From Pisaster brevispinus (lineage: Eukaryota > Echinodermata > Asteroidea > Forcipulatida > Asteriidae): a stretch of 64,000 nucleotides of DNA. The notes below the pieces were generated by a model, which was given only the letters and a program-made list of their open reading frames with translations, did not search any database and was not told the origin of the DNA. The first letter of the stretch is position 1, and each line of letters starts with the position of its first letter. The translations under genes and the position numbers were made by a program. Location: assembly GCA_023634235.1 (NCBI GenBank), contig JAMKCF010000002.1, positions 7,014,722-7,078,721 on the forward strand. Direction: 5' to 3'. Below are positions 12,586-23,892 of the stretch, one piece after another.

Positions 12586-13757
12586 AATTCGACAAAAGAG
12601 CGGCGTTTAGCTGAACATTTTGATTTAAGTTCGACATTTCCGTGTAGCGCGGCAAGCTCTGCCGTGCTGCAAGGTAGTTGTATGACGTGGTGACAAACGT
12701 CGCGCTCTTGCCGCGTCGACTCGATTTGAATTCTGTTGAGTGAAGATACTTTTCGCGAATACGCATGCACACAGTTTTTGACAACTTGTTATGTGTATTT
12801 TCTAAAATTGTGATCGTTCTCATTGTTGGTACCGTCGCTGGGAGTTTTCCGGAATGGGATGAGAAACAATTTATGACTGAAACAAACATAATTTGAAGAT
12901 TTTAGAAATAAGCTAACCGGTTTTGTTTGACAATCTGGAAAACATACGATGAACGCCACTCACCAACGATGGTAATAATAAGGACAACAAAGGTGAGGAA
13001 CACTATCATTATGATGTTGTCATTAACATTTGAGTGTCACGGCTCAAATTGCCATCTTTAAAAATGACTATGGAGAAATGTTTACCCACGCCACAATTTT
13101 GAAACACTTAAAGTACAGCAAACTATTTTACGAAATTCGACGTTTCCCGAACCGTTTTAATTGCCGCGAAAGTGCGAAATTTAACACGAGCCTGAAGTTC
13201 TCGTGTGGTAGTAGAGCCTCGTCTCTCCATTTTAGTAAACTAAATAGTTTGCCGCACTTAAAGAAATTCAAATGGCGACACAGGTGAAAATTGCAAAAGA
13301 GTCATGTTTCATAATGGCAATTCGAGCTGACACTCTTAGTATTTTTATATTAATGACAAATTAATTGCTCCCAAGCTTAAATGCCGTCATTACTATTACA
13401 ACCGTTGATAGGTGGAGTGCATTGTATTTGAAAAACAAAATCGATTATAATTCCAAAATTTACAGAGTGTTATGTTTGTTCAGTGTTTCTCATCCCCCTC
13501 CGTAATAGGTACGGTACGGACAAGGATAACGTTCACATTAAGAACAATACACATAAAACACGTTTCAAAACACGTGCGTGTTCCCAAAGGGCATTCTCCA
13601 ACTGAGAATTCAATTCAATTCGACACGGCAAGAGCGCGACGTTTGTCACCACGTCGTGCAACTACCGTATAGCACAGCAGAGCTTGCCGTGCTACACGGC
13701 AGTGTCAAATGTAAATCAACAGTTTGCGCTAAACGTCGCTCTTTTGTCGAATTCAAT
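12586..13757. repeat. long foldback (palindromic) element
   Basis: The left arm from about 12586 and the right arm ending about 13757 are inverted copies: GACAAAAGAGCGGCGTTTAG and CTAAACGTCGCTCTTTTGTC; TGACGTGGTGACAAACGTCG and CGACGTTTGTCACCACGTCG. Pairing continues inward through GGGATGAGAAACA, TTGTCATTAA, the block AGTGTCACGGCTCAAATTGCC against GGCAATTCGAGCTGACACT, and the ACTTAAAG/CTTTAAGT pair around 13110 and 13258. Arms are roughly 500 bp, imperfect, with an unpaired centre at about 13150-13240. No ORF of note. Confidence 0.75.
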
Positions 13758-16700
13758 TCACAATTTTTCTTTTTTTTGCAAAAGTGCGACGTTTAGCGCA
13801 GGCCTCAGTGCACTGTGGCTGTACAGATCTGACTGTACAGATCCATGTGCAGGGATTTATGTTTCCAATCGAAATCACTCTATTTGGCGTCACTTCCTAC
13901 GGGTGTGTTTTACCTTAATCTTTCTCAAGTGGCTTCGTTTCAAGAGTTTAAGACGAAGCAAATGTTGTCGGTATACAAGTTATCAATGAAATTATTTGCA
14001 ACGTGTTGTTCAATCAGTCAACAAATTGTGTTTACTCTGCCAACAATCTGTCGAAATCACAAAATTAGTTAGATCGCGTTGTTTGACTTGGCCCTGGTAT
14101 TATTACTTTGAGATTAACCATGTATCTCTTATAGATCCCCTAGATCCCCACGAATCACACGAGAAAGTGTCTGGTCGTTCGTTTAACCCTTATGGAAGCA
14201 AAACTTGACTCGCATTGGACACATTTTAGCAAACTGGCTGATACCCAAAGTTACAGTGAGCGCTTGTATGCAAAGTTCGCTCACTTTTTCGGCTGGTCTT
14301 GTTACGGAAGTGCAATAAGGACATAATAAGAACATAAATTAAAAGTCCCAGTTTGCTAATTTACCCTTCCGAACTACTGTTTCGCCCGGGCATTTTACAA
14401 TTTCTACAGGCGATTGTTTTGTTTTTTCGCTGGGGCGATTCACTAATTCGTTCGAGAGATTTAGTTTTGTATTAGTCCTGTTGAAAATGCCCGTGTAGTA
14501 ATCAATGTCACTCGTGTACTCAATCTACGGTGGCTGATTTCAACCAACAACAAACCACTGTTTCAGTATGGCGTTATAACGCCCTTTTACGGAGTTATAA
14601 CGCTCTAACTGTAGCGCCATAGCTTACCTTGTCAGGGCTTAGCTGTTCGTGACCTACTTGGTTGCGGGGGGGGGGGGCACCCCTGTATTTTCCAAAGTCC
14701 TTGAGCGAATGTTATGAGACTTGTCATACCTGTAATGTTACACATTTCTCAAAACACGTTTTACAAGAGTTTGCCGTTAAGGTCATTTTATTGGGGTTGG
14801 GGTTGTGTTTTGCAAATATTTTTGGTTAAAAAGTTATTGCTTCCTTTATTTCCTTATTTTTGCTTGCTGTCCGTTTGGTATAAATTTTTGCAAACTTAGT
14901 TATTTTGACTTATACTCTGGTCACTGTTGGGGCACAATAATGAGTGTCCAGTGTGCAAAATGACTTGATAAAGAGCTCTGGGGAGCTGCCAATGATATTG
15001 ACAAATATTGTTATAAACAATGCCCTTTAACTTAATGTGGTTTTAGATAAAGAGGTTTTCACCCAAACATTTTTAATCTTAGAAAGGCTTCGGGTATGAT
15101 GCCTTTCTAAGGCATCGGAAGGCACACAATATTTTGAAACAAGGGTCGTGTTTTTCCTTCAGTTTTACTTGCAACTTAGATTTCATTTGAGCCAAAATGC
15201 AAACAGGTTTATTATTATTGTCTTTTTCTTGTATAAAATAGGTGAAAATACTTTTATTTAACGATAACAAAAAGTAAACCCCGCCATTAAGACATTTCGA
15301 TTACATTGAAACGGAGTTTGATATTGTTCGAGCCGCTCTATACAGGCTGAAAACACAACATCAAGATCATTGTCAGATATTGCGGCAAATGCAAGTTTAC
15401 ACTCCTTACCATCAATTGACAAATCAGTGACACACACAAAATATAATAACAAAAAAGTTTAATTAAAACAGTGAGTGAAAAAGAAAATAAATGACCCCGA
15501 AGGGTGCACCAAAGTAAATAAACTCCCATAGCAACCACTGCTAATGCTAATTATTGAAAAATACTCACATGATTTATTTTAAAGAAGAGCTTGAATGAAA
15601 ACGGCATCAACTGATCTTTGCTGAAAATTATTTTAAAATATCATTTAACAGATCATGTTTTAACCACTTCGCTAGTGCTTTTTAGAAAGATTGACGAACC
15701 AAACATTACATCATCACATGTGTTACGTCAATTGTGGGAGGTCTGTTGTGTAAAGCAGCTGTTGCAAAATCGATGTATAACAAAGCAACCTCGCACATGA
15801 TGTTAAAGTATTGTCATTCTGACCCACGCTGTTGTAAATCAGCCACTGTATGATGGGCACAAACCCTATCAGGTCCCATTATGTTGACAGTAATCGACCT
15901 GACGAATTAGTAAATCTCCCGGGAAAAATGGCTAAGCCCGGGGCAAATAAGTAAACCAGGCGGGCGAAATAGCGGACTTGTTAATTGCCGTGCGAATTAG
16001 TAAATCCACATGCGAATTAGTAAATCGATGACAAGTTATGAGAACCGGATTGCTACTGATCACGCTTGCCATATTGGAAATCATCTTCACCGTCGATGAG
16101 CATCGAGTCATCCTCGTCATTTTTTAATGACGACCCTGGGGTGCGAGGTCAAACAAATAAATCGACGATATCGATTTTTCTAGTTTGTGATATTTCAAAC
16201 GTTAGGTTTGCAGTCATGGCTGTGACCAATGGCGTAATTCTGCAAAAGCTAGTCAGAAGTGGTAATTTAGAATCAGTCTCGGATCTCCCTATCCTGAAAC
16301 ACCTATAGGTACCGTACATAAAAGCTGCCATGGATCGTTGGAACAACGTCCAAAGATGCAAATACTCACTCTTCACCACTAACTGGAAAGTCCGGGGAAA
16401 TAACTAAATTATAGGGAAAAGTGAAATCATACATGTGGCCGCGTGCAAGCAAGTCAAGAGTTGAGGCCAAGTGTGACCAAGAAAAAACAATCGTGCAATA
16501 AACCCCAGAGGAGTTTTTCGGTATAGACTAAACATAGAAAAATAGAAAAATCAACTGACAGATGCTCTCAAAAATTTGGTGTCATCATGACAACCGTTTG
16601 TTTATCGCTTTGTTGAAAATGGTTTTTCAGGAGTTTCATTTTTTTGGCTTTTTTTGTATTTTTTTGAAAGGCTTTGTTCTGTTATGTGGTAGTATTATTT

Positions 16701-17357
16701 GATATGTATGAGTTCAAAATGGCCTCCATGTTCTGTTGTCATCTATAGACCTTTTCACACTAAAACAAATCTCCGTGTTGGACACGGATACGATCCATGT
16801 AAATTGTGCACTGATCTTTTCTTCACACTACAACGTTTCAACATGTTGTCGATCTGGATAGAGCGCTCAATCCGTATCAAAACCAACCCTACTCAAGAGG
16901 AGGGTTGAGAAATCTCGATCCGTGTCGAAAATTCCAACACGGATCGAAAACCGGAGTGATTTGGTATTTCCGGCATTTCATTAGGGGTTCAAACTATCTC
17001 GAGTTTGCGTCAAAGGCTTGCGGCAATGTCAGTATTTAAATGAATTCACAGGGTAAACAAAAGTAACAAAAGGATAGCTAACAATTGTAGCACCCAAAGT
17101 AAGACAAAATATTCCCACGCTGTAGATTATATAAAAACGAAGTTGTAATTTGGACAAACTTTGGACAACAATCAACAAATATTTAGCGAAATTTGAGTGT
17201 TGATAAGACAAAAGACCTTCTAACCGTGAGTTTTCTAAATCGTTTTGCGTCATCTTGGTGAAATAAACATTTTAAATAAAATTCAATCAAACACGACGGA
17301 AGCTGGATGGGGCATTCTGTCTTATCCCACAACTGGTTCGGATAGGATAAGGATTAA
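13758..17357. other. non-coding region with small palindromes and short repeats
   Basis: No gene recognised. Contents: an imperfect palindrome GGCGTTATAACGCC...GTTATAACGC at ~14572-14610; a poly-G run at ~14667; three to four copies of GCGAATTAGTAAATC-like units at ~15902-16030; and inverted CGTGTTGGACACGGAT / TCCAACACGGATCG blocks (~16770-16945) that may be the ends of a MITE starting near TTTTCACACT at 16750. Confidence 0.5.
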
Positions 17358-19543
17358 AGGGCCGGTCCCACTACGGCGATAACGACAACGGAAACGTGAA
17401 CGGGAACGACAAATCGTTTTGGGTCTTGTTCTGACTGTATACGATAAAATGAAATCCGATACGATTTTCTTTCCTCAAGACCCTGTTGCAACCATAGCAA
17501 CATACCCGGAATACAAAATGGCCACTAAAAATGATGCTCTGTTGCTTCTATTGTTAAATAGAAGACGCAGGAGAAGAACCCCTAGAAGCGTGTGGGTTCA
17601 TGATATTTTGAAAAATATAGAAATTGGAGAGTACATTGTGCTAGTTAGGGAACTTTCTTCTCATGAAAATAAGTTTTTCCAAAACTTCAGGATGTCCGAA
17701 TGCCAATTTGAGACTATTCTAGCACTGGTCAAGCCTGACCTGACAAAGATAACAACAAAACTCCTGTCCCCAATTGGAGCAAGGGAGAGGCTAGCTTTGT
17801 GTTTGAGGTGAGTTTACTAATAACTTAATATTTATTAGAATGGAAGTCGCTCATTGGTTGAACATCTCATTAAACAGATAGCATGTTTAGCGCACTCTTT
17901 CTTCCGTTCACATAAATAGTTTATCTGCAACCGAACCGCTGTAGTATTGGGAACATAGGGTTGATATCGACGTTCAGTCGCCGATGGGAGGGAAGGGGTG
18001 GACTTCCTGTTAGGAGGGAGGGTGGACAGGGTCATTATTGTCTACAAGAGAGCATTGACCTATCAGGGAGTCTGAATACACAAATGGAAAATGGGGGGCA
18101 TAATGTTAGTATGACAAGAGTTGCCCTTGAGCCTTGCAAAACAAAATGTAAATCTGGTCCTGAATCCCCTCAAAATGAGGTAAAAGGTGTTTTAAAAATT
18201 ACTTGTAATTTGTAAATAAAATTAAATTGCACTACTCCATCTTAGTTTTAGAGTTGACGCCCAAATCGCACAATAGTTGGTTGTTTATATACAGATTATT
18301 AACCATTTTATAAGTACTCTTTTTTAATTCTTGGTGGAAAGTAACTTTAAGTTTCTTTGCAATACATTTGGGGGGATTAAATTATTATTAATATTGTAGG
18401 TGTACTTTATTTCAAGGACGTGACTCCACCAGGGCGTGTTATGTAGTATCCCTATTTAGATCTAGGTCCAAAGGAAACTACAGTAATCCCTGTAACCGTA
18501 TGGCTCCATCCAGCAAGTCAGTCCGTGTTTTTTTTTATTTTGCAATGTTGTGTAATTGTATGTACATATATGAATAACGAACGATTTACATTTTAAATAG
18601 CCTAGTTTCTCTGTCCTTTCTCTATGGTTTTACTTAGTTTGTAAAGGTGTTACACTTACCAGAGTTTCCTTCCACCAACAGTTACAGACATTACGTGAAC
18701 TTGAGCCATACTTTGTATTTACAACTTGTACAAGTTGTGTACAAAATATGGCTCGATTTCACGTAACGTCTGAGAAGAAAGTATCAACCATGTAGAGTGC
18801 TGCCATCTTTGTTTTGAGCCACCAAGCGGCGGCAGTGGCCAATATTTATTTTTTGCTCCACATTTTGCTACGGCTTTTTGTCACTTTAGATGCTGCCCAG
18901 TGCTATTTAGTACCTTACTTTAAGAAATAAAAATTAGGAAAATTACATGACTTGTATTAATGTATCTACTTACTGTAGGCCAAAGATAATGGGTAAGTAA
19001 AATGTACGTTGGCTCGCAGGAGGCGAGACTGTACCAGTGCTGTAGGAGTGACTTGGGCTAGGCCTAAAAATGGTGGGCGATGCTTTGGCGCCCACCTGAA
19101 CTGCTAAATAAAAGCTTATATAATGTTAACCAAACATGCTTACCGTTGCATTTAATTCTTTCCCCTATCTCCTTCCAAATGTCCAGCCTTTTCGCACGTC
19201 TTTGAAGGCTTCGCTTGACTTATCATACAGAATTAAAAATAACTCTAAAATAAGTTTTTCGTCATCCATTTGTATTTATTTGGGGGGGGGTAAAAAGTTG
19301 CCGGCCGCATGACGTAATACCAAAGTTGGACTCTGATTGGTCAAAGGAAAAAGTCGGACCTTCCTGCCTACAAAAAATCGCTCCAGGATTGATCGGAACG
19401 ATACGTATCGTTTTGCTTCCTGTTTCCGTTCACGTTATCGCATGCCGTGTGACCTGTAGCAATACTTGATAACGGGGAGCGATTTATTTTCTCATTCCCG
19501 TTCTCGTTTCCGTTGTCGTTATCGCCGTAGTGGGACCGGCCAT
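17358..19543. mobile_element. internally deleted PIF/Harbinger DNA transposon
   Basis: Terminal inverted repeats read inward as GGCCGGTCCCACTACGGCGA and continue ATAACGACAACGGAAACG on both ends. A TAA triplet flanks each end (17355-17357, 19544-19546), the 3-bp target duplication of this superfamily. Only the N-terminal transposase exon remains (17449-17811); the rest of the 2186 bp shows no DDE nuclease or MADF-type ORF, so the copy is non-autonomous. A small hairpin TACAACTTGTACAAGTTGTG lies at ~18719. Confidence 0.85.
17449..17811 (+). pseudogene. Harbinger transposase N-terminal exon (HARBI1-like)
   Basis: Encodes an Arg-rich RRRRRRTPRSVWVHDIL start, a YIVLVREL helix, NFRMSECQFETILALV and ISP-like SPIGARERLALCLR, the conserved N-terminal pattern of Harbinger transposases. 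The frame ends in a good splice donor (TTTGAG/GTGAGT at ~17810), as expected for the first exon, but no later exon with the DDE triad is present. ATG at 17449 or 17518 are both possible; the first lies close to the terminal repeat. Confidence 0.75.
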
Positions 19544-19546
19544 TAA

Positions 19547-20156
19547 GGTAAGAAACACGCTACTTTTTGAGCATTTTATTCAATTAAAACACCCAAAGAT
19601 GCTCTCGGCAGTTATCAACTATTCGTTTATAAACATTCGTTTGCCTTCCCCCTTGAAAAAACAATATATAATAATAATAATAATAAATAAATAAGAAGAA
19701 GACAAATCCACTTTCCCTCCTTAAAAGAAAGTTCCCTCGGTGGAGTTTTTGAATAAAAACAATCATCAAAGAACTCTTCTTTAAGTTTTCTTGAAGGGGT
19801 TGTATGTTTATCTCTCAGCCTAGGCTTATAACAACACCTGGCTGTAACTAATTATGTCTACGACACGTATCTTTCTGTTGGCTTAATGGGTTAGAATCTG
19901 ATTCTGGTGGTTTCAAAGGCGCTTATTTGATGTTTCAAAGAATTCAAAACGATTTTGTTTACGAAAACAAATAACCTCTAACCTCATTTTAAAACGGACA
20001 GTTATAACAGAACCATGACGTAAACGTGTGAGCTTTTCGCTAGTGTGTCGCAGCAGGTTTTAACCGTAAAACCAAAGCGTAACAAAATATAGTCCATTTT
20101 TGGACTGAACCAATTTGACAACATATACTTGGTTTCATCGACATAGGTTATGATAA
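19547..20156. other. upstream region of the C1q gene
   Basis: No ORF recognised. An ATA-type microsatellite sits at ~19665-19690. The region may hold the promoter and a 5' untranslated exon of the gene starting at 20157, but no clear motif was found. Confidence 0.35.
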
Positions 20157-21004
20157 ATGTTTTGTTCAATCGTTTCCTTTTTTTATTTACATATGCAGAG
20201 GAAAATTACCATAACAGTGGCCGTTGTTTTGAAAATTCAGTTCATGCTGGCTACAAATGCAGTTTCTTTTGATCCAGAAGTGACGTGTAACTCCTGCTGC
20301 CAGGGCCCAGCCGGCATACCTGGAATTCCTGGATCAAATGGAAACCATGGCCAGCATGGGCCAGTGGGTCCAAGAGGTGATGCAGGCTCTCCTGGTGTGG
20401 TTGGTGAACCCAGGACTAAAGGCGACAAGGGGTCAGATGGACTGGTTGGTGAGCAAGGCGCTAAAGGGGATCATGGACTGAAGGGAGAGCAGGGAGTCGG
20501 TCAACCAAGAAAACAAGGACCTCAAGGTATGCCTGGAATGAATGGTTTGAAGGGGAGAGAGGTGACCCTGAAACAGCTGGACAGACTGGTGAAGCAGGTG
20601 AGTGTAATACGCGACGGTCCGCCTTCACTGCAGTGGGGAATACCCGTTTCAGCCCTCCATCCTCCTATGATCCTCTGCCTTTTGAAGAGTTACTGTTTTT
20701 AGAGGAAGGAACTGATTTCAACTTGAATAATGGCACTTTTACATGCACTGTGACTGGGATTTACGTATTTATGTTTTCAGTCTTGAAAAAATCAAGTGGG
20801 TCTTTCCTGTATGTTCAGCTGAGAATAAACGGTAACGTCACTGTTTCGGGGTATGCACAGGCTGCAGGTTTTCATCAAGTGAGCAGCAGTGCGGTTATTC
20901 CCCTGCACCGTGCAGATCAAGTTCACTTAGGTGTACACGGTGAAGTATACAGTGACTTTAATCATTTGACGTCTTTTACTGGATTCCTGTCATACGAAAT
21001 CTAA
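20157..21004 (+). pseudogene. secreted collagen-like C1q-domain protein, one frameshift
   Basis: Frame 1 (20157-20555) encodes a hydrophobic signal segment (ITITVAVVLKIQFMLATNAV), a CNSCC cysteine cluster, then about 27 Gly-X-Y collagen triplets (GPAGIPGIPGSNG onward). The matching C1q globular domain (TRFSPPSSYDPLPF through SFTGFLSYEI, stop at 21004) is in another frame. The reading switches in the AAGGGG run at 20550-20555: in frame 2 GERGDPETAGQTGEAGECNT continues the collagen and the linker naturally. So one base appears lost; it is either a sequencing or assembly slip or a real inactivation. C1q/collagen proteins trimerise and are secreted lectin-like or immune factors. An AATAAA follows directly after the stop (21003). 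Confidence 0.8.
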
Positions 21005-22569
21005 ATAAAACAGAGATGCACACGGAAACGAATTTCGAAAGATAATTGACAATGCTTCAATTCAAGAAAACTTTACTTATCCTTAAATGGGTAATGCAAC
21101 TTACCCCCAAAATGTATGTAATTTAAATCAATATTTTATCCCCAAAAAATGGTTTTGAATGATAAAACATCTTTGGCAGCATATATAAGCAAACTTGCTT
21201 ATTTTGACAAAAACACGACAAATTGACAATGTCTGTGGCCATCTTCGGGGTGCTGTAACTGTTTATTCCGTTTAGGGATAAAATTTATATGTTTGTATTT
21301 GCTCACATAATAACTCAGCTTTTTGGGCCAAGTGCCCATGATTCCGTTTCTAGGACATCTCCATGGCATTTATTTGTGTACATCGTGTATTTATTATTCA
21401 GTCAAGTTTATACAAATTTGTATCGATGTTCAGATAATTACCGTCCACACTGAAGGTAGATTCAACATATTTCTGCTCATTTGTGTATTGTTAGCAGACA
21501 TTTTTTTTATTACATCTAGGTTGCTTCAAGTAGTTACTTTAATTTTTACGAGAACTTAGATTCAACTTATATGCTTTAATGATGAAACGTTTAATTAACG
21601 TTCAAATTGTTAACGTACAAACATAGTTACATTAAGGTTTTTTAACGAGTTATTTTCACGATTGAATGTTATCGTTGATTCATTGTTAGTTTGCTTATCA
21701 AATTAATGATTAACCAGCTTTAGCAGGGGAACTTTGAAACATTATCAGATTAATGTTTGTTCGAATTGTTTATTTGAATGTTTGTATATTAACATTTTTT
21801 TCAAAGTTAAATTGCTTATTGATAAAATGTTAATTTATGCTAGCAAGTTAACGTTGTAACAATGTAACAAATTAGTGTTTGGTCAATTAAATGGTCCGTT
21901 TCATGTAAGCGATGATCAACACGTTTCATCATCTTTTTTTTCATAATTTGAATATGTACTTGCATTTTCATTAATATATTGTAGCTAATATGTCAATTAT
22001 TACTACACTACTATCTGTTTCAGTTATTTAAAACCTTTACATCACGGTGTATGGCCTATGTTATATAATGTAGTCTGGGATAAATCTAGTTTGCATTCAA
22101 GCTATCGATGGAACGTTTGATGTATGGGAAAAGTGCTTATAAAAATAAATATTACAAAAAAAGGTATTGAGTATACAGTGCTAACACACATCGGTGTAGG
22201 GCAAAAACCAAAATTAGTATTCTTTATCCCCGATGCAAAATTAACATCAATTAAATTGTCGGGGGAAAATGTACATTTGAATTAGACAAAAAATAACCTG
22301 GAAAACAGTCTAGTCATAATCCTAAAATTAAACGAATGAAATTAAAGTTTGATTGGGATTTTATCGAGTAATCAATAGAGCCGAGGGATCACGTGAGATG
22401 GAACGGCGTAACCAGTGACTTCAGTTTTCAACGGCGAGTACATTATCACCTAAATGTTATTGGGTGGGACAAAGCAATGTAAGTGGAGGGCACGTGAATG
22501 CCATTATGCCATGAGGATGTCGGTTGCTTGCTCAGAAATGTGTTGCATTTGAAATATGTTGCATTTGTG
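21005..22569. other. 3' flank of the C1q gene and AT-rich spacer
   Basis: 21005-21380 resembles the flank of the C1q copy at 3.2-3.6 kb. Beyond it, 21560-21900 is rich in GTTAACG-like words without a clear period. No gene seen. Confidence 0.5.
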
Positions 22570-22934
22570 GGGTGTCGTGGCCGAGCGGATAAGAGCATCG
22601 GACTCAAGTTCTGGTGGTTAAGTTATCGGTATGTGGGTTCGAATCCCGGTCGTGGCACTTGTGTCCTTGAGCAAGACACTTAACCATAATTGCTTCTCTC
22701 CACCCAGGGGTAAAATAGGTACCTGTGAGGGCAGAGATGGTTTATGCGAATGATTAGCTTGGAGCGCGGTAAACTCGCAGCACCGGCTGTATACTCCCCA
22801 GGGAACTGAGATGGTTTAAAAGGAATGAACTATATGGCCCAGTGACCAGGGGTAATAATGTCAGAAGCGCTTTGATACGCCCCTCGGGCTGTGATAAAGC
22901 GCTATATAAGAGTCGATTATTATTATTATTATTT
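22570..22934 (+). mobile_element. tRNA-derived SINE with ATT tail
   Basis: The head resembles a tRNA-Leu with an RNA polymerase III A box (GTGGCCGAGCGGA) and B box (GGTTCGAATCC). The body follows with CCTTGAGCAAGACACTTAACC, a block common in SINE2-type elements, and the 3' end is GCGCTATATAAGA plus an ATT microsatellite. The same tail ends the L2-like LINE at 51.9 kb, the likely source of its retrotransposition machinery. Target duplication is unclear. Confidence 0.85.
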
Positions 22935-23227
22935 GGAAGGAATGCTGGATAATCGACATGCCACTAGTCGGATTGTGTTCCGTAGAGAGTGGAGTGTATG
23001 GCTGCTTGGTAGAACCAGCAGGTCTCAATGTCTTGGCAACGTAAGTGGGGTGTCGACAAGCATGTACATCGTCTTTGGAAACCACGACTTTGTTGTCCAA
23101 AGGGGAATTGCTAAGACTCCCTCTGCTTCTTTCTGCTCGATTTTCTGCAGGCATTTGGCAACCATGCAAAATGGGGGAAAGGCATTCAAATGAAAACGAA
23201 AAAGTATCTACAAAAATAGCGCTGGGT

Positions 23228-23855
23228 AGTAGTTAGTAGGGTCTATAGCCGACATTTCAATAGAATCGAGTAGAATCAAACAATGGGGAGCAATAATACA
23301 AAGGAGCTAGGGTCATTAAAACGAGGTAATTTGATCCAGGAACAAAGGCACGCAAAAAGGTAGAAATCTTTAGCCGACAATTCAAAGGAACGCAGAAAGT
23401 TAAAAAATCTTTAGCCGACAATTCAAAGGAACGCAGAAAGTTAAAAAATCTTTAGCCGACAATTCAAAGGAACGCAGAAAGTTAAAAAATCTTTAGCCGA
23501 CAATTCAAAGGAACGCAGAAAGTTAAAAAATCTTTAGCCGACAATTCAAAGGGGGCTACGTGGGAGAAAAAGGGAGTCTAGAAATCTTGATCCGACAATT
23601 GGAGAGGAATTAATGTATGGGACAAAAGGACCTAGAAATCTTGATATGTCATAAGTAGAAGATGGATGAATGTGGAGAACAAAGGGTGGACCTTAAAATC
23701 TTTAACCGACAAGATAAACAAGTAACAAAAATAAAATGATAGGAAAATAAAGGGGTGGGGGGTAAAATGTGAAATGGATATAATCAAGGGGCGCAAAAGT
23801 CATTGAACGATAAAGGCAGGAAAGAACCAGAAGAAGAGACATCGCAGTGAAGTGA
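23228..23855 (+). repeat. left terminal inverted repeat of the Polinton
   Basis: Pairs with 38893-39438. Contains one divergent and four perfect tandem 41-bp units (23388-23551), each with TCTTTAGCCGACAATTCAAA, against two perfect units on the right; the 82-bp length difference of the TIRs equals two units. Weaker relatives of the unit (ATCTTGATCCGACAATTGG and TCTTTAACCGACAAG) follow. It stops about 35 bp before the first ATG, so it probably also carries the promoter of that gene. Confidence 0.95.
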
Positions 23856-23892
23856 TAGAAATAGTTATTACAACAACAACAACAACAACAAA

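Noticed and set aside
12395..12889. ORFs within the dispersed repeat and foldback
   Set aside because: Short, overlapping on both strands, not conserved between the two copies.
22570..22660. A functional tRNA-Leu gene
   Set aside because: Good A and B boxes, but the sequence runs on into a SINE body and ATT tail; no separate tRNA 3' end is seen.
23388..23551. CRISPR-like regular repeats
   Set aside because: Direct head-to-tail 41-bp units without spacers, inside a eukaryotic Polinton TIR.
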